The notes beneath the pieces are model-generated. The model ran no database searches. It worked only from the letters and a program-made list of their open reading frames with translations, and was not told the origin of the DNA. A DNA stretch of 9,657 nt from Myxococcota bacterium (GTDB taxonomy: Bacteria; Myxococcota_A; UBA9160; PR03). Where the stretch lies: positions 1-9,657 of the forward strand of contig JALOQG010000070.1 of assembly GCA_025453505.1 (NCBI GenBank), written 5' to 3'. The position numbers and the translations under genes were made by a program. How positions within the stretch are numbered: the first letter of the stretch is position 1; each line of letters opens with the position of its first letter. Shown piece by piece: positions 1 through 5,160 of this stretch.

Positions 1-1
1 G

Positions 2-772
2 CACGAGGTCAACAATCCGGTCAACTTCGCGCTCAACTCGCTGCGCATGCTGCGGGACACGGTCGCGCAGGTGAACGAGTTCGCGGCGCGCGTCGCGGCC
101 CTCGAGTGGCGCGATCCAGCCAAACTGGCCGACAGCGCCGAGGAACTGGAGAGGCTCGAGGCGGAGATGGGCATCGGCGAGGTGGCGGCCACTCTCGACG
201 AGCTGGTCGGCATCGTGATCGAGGGCCTCGGCCGTACCGGGCGCCTGGTGCGCGATCTGCAGGATTTCGGAGCCCACGGCGATCGCGAGCGGGTCGCCGT
301 CGATCTCCGCAGCGCACTCGACTCGACGCTGCGCCTGCTCCATCCGCTGCTCCAGGAGCGCCGCGTGAAGGTCGAGTGCAGCTATGCGCCGGATCTGCCG
401 GCCGTCGTGGCGGATCCGAGCGCCGTGAAGCAGCTCGTCCTCAACCTGCTCAAGAATGCGGCGGATGCACTCGAAGAGACCGGGGGCAACATCCGGATCG
501 CCGCGGCTCCTTCGGAGGACCGGGGCATGGCCGTGGTCTCGGTGGAGGACGACGGGCCGGGCATCCCGCCCGATCTGCGAGAACGCATCTTCGCGCCGTT
601 CTTCACCACCAAGGCCGCCGGACGGGGCACGGGACTCGGCCTTTCGATCTGCCGGCGGATCGCGGAGGCGCACCAGGGCTCACTCGATGTCGGCGCCGCT
701 GCGAGCGGCGGCGCGCTCTTCACGCTTCGACTACCGGCGGAGACGACGGATGCCGCAACGGATCGGACCTAG
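2..772 (+). CDS. Sensor histidine kinase, 5'-truncated by window edge
   Basis: This is the C-terminal 256 residues of a histidine kinase; the sensor part and true start lie before the window. The visible frame opens on the H-box, HEVNNPVNF, whose His (first visible residue) is the autophosphorylation site and whose form is typical of the HPK4 group. A long helical dimerisation segment rich in Glu, Leu and Ala follows (about residues 15-95). The ATP-binding domain then shows an N-box (NLLKNAADAL, about 148-157, Mg-binding Asn152), a G1 box (DDGPGI, about 183-188), an F-box (FAPFFTTK) and a G2 box (GTGLGLS). All core catalytic motifs are present, so it should be an active kinase. The reading frame ends 23 bases into the next gene, which carries a receiver domain; translational coupling and partnership with that protein are inferred. 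Nothing visible shows what signal it senses. Confidence 0.93.
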   Translation, partial: HEVNNPVNFALNSLRMLRDTVAQVNEFAARVAALEWRDPAKLADSAEELERLEAEMGIGEVAATLDELVGIVIEGLGRTGRLVRDLQDFGAHGDRERVAVDLRSALDSTLRLLHPLLQERRVKVECSYAPDLPAVVADPSAVKQLVLNLLKNAADALEETGGNIRIAAAPSEDRGMAVVSVEDDGPGIPPDLRERIFAPFFTTKAAGRGTGLGLSICRRIAEAHQGSLDVGAAASGGALFTLRLPAETTDAATDRT

Positions 773-2444
773 GATCGAGCGCCTGCTCGACTATCGCGAG
801 TATCCGATCCTCTTCGTCGACGACGAGCCCGAGAACACCCGGATCTTCGAGCTCACTTTCCGGCGCGAGTACCAGGTGCGCGTCGCGCGCAGCGGCGAAG
901 AGGCGCTGCAGTCGCTGCACGAGCACCCGGCCGCCGTCGTACTCTCCGATCACCGCATGGACGGGATGAGCGGCGTCGAGCTGCTCGCCAAGGTGCGCGA
1001 GGTCGATCCGAAGACCGTCCGCATCCTGGTCACGGCCTACGGCGACGCCTCGACGCTGAGCGACGCGATCAACAACGGCTGGATCTACCGCTACCTGCCG
1101 AAGCCGTGGACGCCCGACGAGATGCGGCTGACGATCCGCAACGCCATCGAGCACTACGCGCTCGACCGCGAGCGCGAGCAGCTCCTCTACGAGCTCGATG
1201 TCCTGAATGGGACCTCGAAGCTCTTCAACCGCGAGCTCGATCTCGTGCCGCTGCTCGATCTGCTGCTCGGCACGCTCACGACGGACCTCGGCTACGACGG
1301 TGCATCGGTGTTCCTCTTCGACGCGAGCGGCGATCGCCTCCAACTGGTGCGCAGCCTGCCGCGCGAGTCTGCCATCGCGGCGCGTCCCGCCGAGTTCGAC
1401 GTGCCCGCCTCGTCTGCGCCGGAGTTCGTCGGCCGCCTGCGAGCGGGGCGCGTGCAGTTCCTCCGCATCGCGGACCTGCTCTCGCTCGAGGCCCCGCTGC
1501 GCAAGCTGGCCAGCGAGATCGCGGCCGAAGAGGTGCTCGTCGTGCCGCTCGTCGGCCACGCGGGCGTGGTGGGCGCCCTCGCAGTGGACAATCGGCGTGG
1601 CGGCGAAACGCTCGGCGCTTCCGACTACACGCTGCTCGACGGCATCGCCGCGCAGGCGGTGATCGCGATCGACAACGCGCGGCTGGTCGAGGACCTGCGC
1701 CGCTCGCGCGAGCAGATGCGGCGCGCGGACCGGCTCGGGACGCTCGGCACCCTGGCCGCCGGTCTCGCGCACGAAATCAACAATCCGCTCGTGTCGATCC
1801 GCACCTTCCTGACACTCGCCCCCGGCAAGCGCGCCCAGGGCGATCGCGAGTTCTGGGGCGACTATCACGAACTCGCGCTCAAGGAAGTCGACCGCATTCA
1901 CGGGCTCGTGAAGACGATGGGCCGGCTCGGTCGCGAGGGCGACGAAGCCGCCTCGCGAGGGCCCTGCGACATCGGCGAGATCGTACGCGACGCCGTCACC
2001 CTGCTCTCGCCCGAGGCGGGACAGGGCCGCGTGGCCGTCGACGTGTCGATCGAGGGCGAGGTTCCGAAGATCGTCGCGGTGCGCGACCACGTGCACCAGG
2101 TGGTGCTGAACCTGCTGCTGAACGCAATCCAGGCGACGGCGAGACCGGCCGCGGCGGCGGATGCGGAGCCGGCCGCTCGCGTGTGGATCGCCGTTCGGCC
2201 CGGCCCGATCGACGGCGTCGAGGGCGTCTGCGTCGAAGTCCGCGACGAGGGCGGCGGCATTCGAGCCGAGGACCTCGAGCGCATCTTCGACCCGTTCTTC
2301 ACCACCAAGGGGCCGGATCAGGGCTCGGGCCTCGGCCTGATGATCTGTCATCGCATCGTCTCGGATCACCACGGCCGCATCGAGGTCGAGAGCATGGAAG
2401 GGCGGGGCGCGACGTTCCGCTTGCTGCTGCCGGTCGGCGCCTGA
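750..2444 (+). CDS. Response regulator receiver-GAF-histidine kinase hybrid protein
   Basis: This is a 564-residue signalling protein with three modules. Residues about 18-130 form a CheY-like receiver: acidic pair Asp24/Asp25, phosphoacceptor Asp67 in SDHRMDGMSG, Thr95, and Lys118 in YLPKPW. Residues about 150-325 look like a GAF sensor domain ending in the DNARLVEDLRR helix. Residues about 330-564 are an HPK4-type kinase: H-box LAHEINNPL with His341, N-box around Asn458, G1 box DEGGGI (499-504), F-box FDPFFTTK and G2 box GSGLGL. No membrane segment or signal peptide is seen, so it is probably cytoplasmic. The ATG at 750 was chosen because GGAG lies 8 bases upstream and the receiver begins soon after; the open frame extends further back only as an out-of-frame shadow of the upstream kinase. 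Likely role: take phosphate from the upstream kinase and tune its own kinase activity. No output regulator lies in the window, so the end target is unknown. Confidence 0.92.
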   Translation: MPQRIGPRIERLLDYREYPILFVDDEPENTRIFELTFRREYQVRVARSGEEALQSLHEHPAAVVLSDHRMDGMSGVELLAKVREVDPKTVRILVTAYGDASTLSDAINNGWIYRYLPKPWTPDEMRLTIRNAIEHYALDREREQLLYELDVLNGTSKLFNRELDLVPLLDLLLGTLTTDLGYDGASVFLFDASGDRLQLVRSLPRESAIAARPAEFDVPASSAPEFVGRLRAGRVQFLRIADLLSLEAPLRKLASEIAAEEVLVVPLVGHAGVVGALAVDNRRGGETLGASDYTLLDGIAAQAVIAIDNARLVEDLRRSREQMRRADRLGTLGTLAAGLAHEINNPLVSIRTFLTLAPGKRAQGDREFWGDYHELALKEVDRIHGLVKTMGRLGREGDEAASRGPCDIGEIVRDAVTLLSPEAGQGRVAVDVSIEGEVPKIVAVRDHVHQVVLNLLLNAIQATARPAAAADAEPAARVWIAVRPGPIDGVEGVCVEVRDEGGGIRAEDLERIFDPFFTTKGPDQGSGLGLMICHRIVSDHHGRIEVESMEGRGATFRLLLPVGA

Positions 2445-2481
2445 TTTCTTGACCCCTTCCGGCGCTGGTGGTACGAACCTG

Positions 2482-2518
2482 CCGGTCCCATCTGGTGAAG
2501 ACCCCTCGCCGGGACCGG
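2482..2518 (+). promoter_or_regulatory. Inverted repeat overlapping the RBS of the next gene
   Basis: CCGGTCCC (2482-2489) and GGGACCGG (2511-2518) are perfect reverse complements separated by 21 bases. Within the loop GGTG (2494-2497) can pair with CGCC (2507-2510), counting one G-U pair, which extends the fold. The 3' arm covers the GG of GGAG (2517-2520), the only good Shine-Dalgarno for the TTG start at 2529. In RNA the hairpin could hide the ribosome binding site or act as an attenuator after the kinase operon. No T-tract follows, so a simple intrinsic terminator is unlikely. The repeat is seen directly; the regulatory role is inference. Confidence 0.45.
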
Positions 2519-2528
2519 AGGCCCTGCG

Positions 2529-3230
2529 TTGCGCCCGTCTCACCAGTCCCGACCTCGCGTCGTGGCAACTCGTGTGTTCCGTCTCTTGCTGGTCGCGTTC
2601 GTCGCGATCCTCGGCGCCGCATCCGCTGCGCGCGCGGAGGAACGCGTGCGCCTCGCCGTGCTGCCGGTCGTCGTGCACAGCCTCGAGGGTCGCGAGTATC
2701 TGCAGCGCGGACTCGGCGACATGCTGGTCTCACGGCTGGGTCGCGAGGCGCGTATCGCGGTGATCCCCGTCGAAGATCCCGCAACGGCGACCACCGATCC
2801 GGAAGCGGCCCGCAAGAGCGCCCTCGCGAACGGCGCCGACTACGTGGTCTTCGGATCGTTCACGCGCTTCGGCGAAGGTGCGAGCCTCGATCTCTCGTGC
2901 GCCTCGGCGCACGATGCCGAACAAGAGCCGCGCAGGATCTACGTGCACGCCGACACGATGGCCGCCCTGATTCCGCTACTCGACGGCGTCGCCGAACGCG
3001 CGGCGTTCACGGTCCTGGCCGGCACGGCAGCTGGAACCTCCGTCTCGACCGGTCCTCGTGGCGAGAGCCGCCAGGGCGAACTGGCGGTGCAGAGCCAGAC
3101 CGAAGCGCAGGCCGCGGCGGCGCGCGAAGCCCTCCCTGAGCCCGATGCCGCCTCGGTGCCCGCCGAATCGCAGCCCGAGCGCGCCGAACCGGGGCTGCCC
3201 ACGGATCGCGACGCCGAACTCGTTCGCTAA
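2529..3230 (+). CDS. Exported protein with TolB/FlgO/CsgG-like N-terminal pattern
   Basis: This is a 233-residue protein of unknown precise function. The TTG at 2529 is chosen as start because GGAG sits 8 bases upstream; in-frame GTG codons at 2562 and 2574 are alternatives that would shorten the leader. Residues about 14-36 form a signal peptide: Arg residues, a Leu/Val/Ala core, then AARA before Glu37-Glu38. No lipobox Cys is present, so a soluble periplasmic protein is expected. Residues about 40-100 (VRLAVLPVVVHS, then EYLQRGLGDMLVSRLGR, then VIPVEDPA) recall the alpha/beta fold found at the start of TolB, FlgO and CsgG-like envelope proteins, where the helix that selects the lowest-level paralogues reads as GLxDML. 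A second segment, ADYVVFGSFTRFG (about 105-117), fits the same fold. The last 60 residues are Ala/Glu/Pro/Gln-rich and probably disordered. The family call rests on pattern alone and no enzyme motif is seen. Confidence 0.72.
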   Translation: MRPSHQSRPRVVATRVFRLLLVAFVAILGAASAARAEERVRLAVLPVVVHSLEGREYLQRGLGDMLVSRLGREARIAVIPVEDPATATTDPEAARKSALANGADYVVFGSFTRFGEGASLDLSCASAHDAEQEPRRIYVHADTMAALIPLLDGVAERAAFTVLAGTAAGTSVSTGPRGESRQGELAVQSQTEAQAAAAREALPEPDAASVPAESQPERAEPGLPTDRDAELVR

Positions 3231-3251
3231 GGTGCGCACCCCAGCTCCTGG
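3231..3251 (+). repeat. Adjacent short palindromes between the CDS and the tRNA
   Basis: GGTGCGCACC (3231-3240) is a perfect 10-base palindrome starting at the base after the TAA stop. It is followed at once by CCAGCTCCTGG (3241-3251), a 4-bp stem with a 3-base loop, and the tRNA begins at 3252. The position suits either a transcript end for the exported-protein gene or a binding site in front of the tRNA. No T-run or recognisable promoter hexamers are present, and GC-rich palindromes of this size can arise by chance. Confidence 0.3.
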
Positions 3252-3328
3252 GGCGGTGTAGCTCAGTTGGTTAGAGCAGCGGTTTCATAAGCCGCGTGTC
3301 GGCGGTTCGAGTCCGCCCACCGCCACCA
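3252..3328 (+). tRNA. tRNA with CAT anticodon, probably elongator tRNA-Met
   Basis: The full cloverleaf folds by eye. The 7-bp acceptor stem is GGCGGTG (3252-3258) with CACCGCC (3318-3324), followed by discriminator A and an encoded CCA (3326-3328). The D stem is GCTC/GAGC (3261-3264 with 3274-3277). The anticodon stem is GCGGT/GCCGC around loop TTCATAA, with anticodon CAT at 3286-3288; its last pair is a wobble. The T stem is GGCGG/CCGCC around TTCGAGT (3301-3317). The initiator tRNA is ruled out: position 1-72 is a G-C pair rather than a mismatch, and the anticodon stem lacks the three G-C pairs of initiators. The other CAT tRNA is tRNA-Ile2, whose C34 is converted to lysidine by TilS; the G-C pairs at 4-69 and 5-68 do not match the C-G pairs recognised by the E. 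coli enzyme, so Met is favoured. Confidence 0.95.
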
Positions 3329-3421
3329 ACCTCCGTCCCTCGCGACTTCCGCCGTTCGCTCCGTTCAAGCGCTCGCGCCGATGCGCCGATCCACTCCCCA
3401 TCCAGAGCTGGAGGGACGTCG

Positions 3422-3997
3422 ATGCCGGGCGGTGTGAAGGGAACTGCGGTCGCGAGTGTCGTGGAGGACTTGAAGCGCCTCCTCGAGGCGGGGCGAATCC
3501 GCCGCGACGAACTCGAGGTGCGCCTCGAACCGGCCGATCTCGACCTGCTCGAGCAGAAGATCCTGCCGTCGTCCTGGTACTCGCTCGGCACGCAGGGGCG
3601 AATCACCCAGCTCCTGCTCGAGGTCGAGGGCAAGGGTTCCATCGAGTACCTGCTCGAGCGCGGCCGCCGCGCCGCCGAGCGCATGCGCGAGGGTGGTCTC
3701 TACGCGCAGCTCGCGGTCGATCAGGATCGCTGGGGCGAGCGGGTCGGCGCGATGATGATCCCGCTCGGGCCGGCGATCTATCGCGACACCGTCTGGAGCA
3801 TCGAACTCAGCGGCGTGGGCGATGCGATGCGCTTCGAGATCACGGTGGAAGTCCAGGAAGAGTTCCCCGAAGTGTGTCGGCATCAGACCCAGGGGTTCAT
3901 CGAGCATGCGTCCTCCTATGCCTCGGGCGGGCGCGTCCGGATGTCGAGTACGCGCGTCTCGCCGACCCGCATCCAGTTCGTCGGCCAGAGCAAGTAG
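3422..3997 (+). CDS. Unrecognised 191-residue protein
   Basis: I do not recognise this family. The start is ATG 3422, preceded by a strong GGAGGG (3410-3415); the frame is open back into the tRNA, but that part is not coding. The protein has no signal peptide or membrane segment and should be cytoplasmic. Residues about 10-50 are charged and helical. The central part, with PSSWYSLGTQGRITQLLLE and a helical YLLERGRRAAERM stretch (about 49-90), is followed by a beta-rich C-terminal half (about 108-190) with single Cys and His residues close together in EVCRHQTQG. The helix-then-sheet layout is vaguely reminiscent of V4R or heme-NO-binding-like ligand folds, but I cannot support that. The PilZ gene begins 68 bases downstream on the same strand, so the two may share a transcript and a signalling role. 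Confidence 0.82.
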   Translation: MPGGVKGTAVASVVEDLKRLLEAGRIRRDELEVRLEPADLDLLEQKILPSSWYSLGTQGRITQLLLEVEGKGSIEYLLERGRRAAERMREGGLYAQLAVDQDRWGERVGAMMIPLGPAIYRDTVWSIELSGVGDAMRFEITVEVQEEFPEVCRHQTQGFIEHASSYASGGRVRMSSTRVSPTRIQFVGQSK

Positions 3998-4065
3998 GTT
4001 CCTTCGCGGCTCGCGAGGCCAGGGCTTCTTCTCAACCGATGGGGCCGGCCGGCCGATAGCGGAGC

Positions 4066-4821
4066 GTGTCGCCCGGACCCGCGCTCCAGAGCCGCTATGA
4101 GCGGTACGCGCTGATCTTCGACCCGACCCACACGTCGCGGCTCGGTGCAGAGGCGCTCGGCCTCGTCGAGCGCGGGATCGATCCCCTCTACGCGAACGAC
4201 GTCGACGAAGTGCATCTGATGGCGCTCCAGGAGACGGGACGCGTCGGCGCGCTCGTGGTGCCTGGCGCCTTGTCGCTCGCGACGCTCGACGTGTTGATCG
4301 ACCGCATTGCGCCCCAGCTCTGGGCGGGTGCGCAGAGCGTGGTCGTGGTGGGTCCGCCGGACGATCGCGCGGTGCTGCGTGAGCTGAAGGACCGCGGGAT
4401 CTCCTGGGTCCTGCGCGAGCCCTATGACGCGAGCGAGTTCCGATTCGTCGTCGCGGCGGCTCTCGCGACCGAAGACAAGCTCGATCCGCGCAGCGGACTG
4501 CGCGTTCCGCTGACGATTCCGATCTGCGTTCGACACGTTGCGGAGTCGACCGACGGACTCGTGCGCAATCTGTCGATCGGCGGAGCCTACGTGGCGCTCG
4601 CCGAACCTCCGCCGCCCGGATCGCCGATCCGCGTGGCGCTCCCGATCGGCGATCGGACGCTCGAGACGGACGCGACGGTGGTCTACACGCAGCGGCCCGA
4701 CGTAGCGGGCCGCGCGGTCCGGGAACCTGGCATGGGCATCGCGCTTCGCGGCCTCGACGACGCCGAGCGCACGAGCATCGCCGGTTTCATCCTCGAGCGG
4801 ACGAACTGCTTCCGCCTCTAG
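4066..4821 (+). CDS. Pseudo-receiver-PilZ domain protein
   Basis: This is a 251-residue, probably cytoplasmic protein likely to bind cyclic-di-GMP. Residues about 13-133 have the alternating strand/helix pattern of a CheY receiver (YALIFDPT; GALVVPGALS; SVVVVGPPDD; WVLREPYD), but the phosphorylation site is gone: Pro66 stands where Asp is expected, Gly96 for Thr/Ser and Arg117 for Lys. Residues about 140-250 are a PilZ domain with both c-di-GMP signatures: RxxxR as Arg142/Arg146, and NxSxxG as Asn168/Ser170/Gly173. An ATVVYT strand and PGMGIAL close the fold. The GTG start at 4066 is forced upstream by a TAG at 4057-4059, yet GGAG lies only one base before it, too near for normal use; no ATG or GTG occurs soon after in frame, so the start is uncertain. 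Expected role: a c-di-GMP effector that signals through protein contacts rather than phosphorylation. Confidence 0.85.
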   Translation: MSPGPALQSRYERYALIFDPTHTSRLGAEALGLVERGIDPLYANDVDEVHLMALQETGRVGALVVPGALSLATLDVLIDRIAPQLWAGAQSVVVVGPPDDRAVLRELKDRGISWVLREPYDASEFRFVVAAALATEDKLDPRSGLRVPLTIPICVRHVAESTDGLVRNLSIGGAYVALAEPPPPGSPIRVALPIGDRTLETDATVVYTQRPDVAGRAVREPGMGIALRGLDDAERTSIAGFILERTNCFRL

Positions 4822-4834
4822 CTCGGTTCGCAGC

Positions 4835-4856
4835 GCGCGGAACGATTCTTCCGCGC
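4835..4856 (+). terminator. Hairpin after the PilZ gene, possible terminator
   Basis: GCGCGGAA (4835-4842) and TTCCGCGC (4849-4856) form a perfect 8-bp stem with a 6-base loop, 13 bases after the PilZ stop codon. Position and stem strength fit a transcription end, but no T-tract follows on the + strand, so it would have to be an atypical terminator or a 3'-end stabilising structure. Confidence 0.42.
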
Positions 4857-4938
4857 CGCTCCCTGCGAGCGACGAGACTTCCCAGCCGGCGATGCGGGCG
4901 CGGTCGATTCCGCAGCAAAATCAAGCCGGAGCTGGGAC

Positions 4939-4975
4939 CCGTGCGCGGCACGGAAGTTGCTCCCTCATGGGAGCA
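4939..4975 (-). terminator. Two tandem hairpins between convergent genes
   Basis: CCGTGC/GCACGG (4939-4944 with 4948-4953, 3-base loop) is followed four bases later by TGCTCCC/GGGAGCA (4958-4964 with 4969-4975, loop TCAT). Both stems are perfect. On the - strand the transcript of the acyl-CoA synthetase gene would pass through both, about 190 bases after its stop codon, and then meet an ATTTTG patch near 4917-4922. This could be the end of that transcript, though the T-run is about 17 bases from the nearer stem, further than in a standard intrinsic terminator. Confidence 0.33.
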
Positions 4976-5160
4976 GACGACCCTGCGGCGCGGCGTTCTC
5001 GCAGGCGTTCGGCAGAGGCCACGGCGCGCGTTCCTCGGCGAGACCCGTCTCGGCGGAGAAGATCTCCCCCAGAGACGTCGATTGGGTGTGGAGGGACAGG
5101 TAGAGCGCCGCGGCACGCCGCGACGGACGCCGCGCCGCTTCCTGCCTCCGGCGGAGGAGT

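Larger units (their letters stand above)
4822..5160. other. Non-coding gap between convergent genes
   Basis: No credible gene was found here on either strand; open frames are Arg/Pro-rich readings of GC-rich sequence. It separates the end of the PilZ gene (+) from the end of the acyl-CoA synthetase gene (-). What it holds is a set of short perfect hairpins (listed separately) and one small A-rich patch, CAGCAAAATCAA, near 4914-4925. Read on the - strand that patch gives ATTTTG downstream of two hairpins, a weak hint of a terminator for the synthetase. At about 340 bases it is the longest gap in an otherwise compact window. Confidence 0.6.

Noticed and set aside
720..2678. Long - strand open frame opposite the receiver-GAF-kinase gene
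   Set aside because: Its product is His/Arg/Ala-rich with no domain pattern, and the + strand frame has clear receiver, GAF and kinase motifs. It is a high-GC shadow.
3252..3328. tRNA as an integration site for a mobile element
   Set aside because: No integrase, direct repeat of the tRNA 3' end or shift in composition was seen nearby.
3252..3328. Initiator tRNA-fMet
   Set aside because: Position 1-72 is a G-C pair and the anticodon stem lacks the three G-C pairs next to the loop that mark bacterial initiators.
3296..3421. Extension of the 191-residue protein upstream into the tRNA
   Set aside because: The frame is open, but that start lies inside the tRNA and the ATG at 3422 has a strong GGAGGG; the extension is Arg/Pro/Ser-rich.
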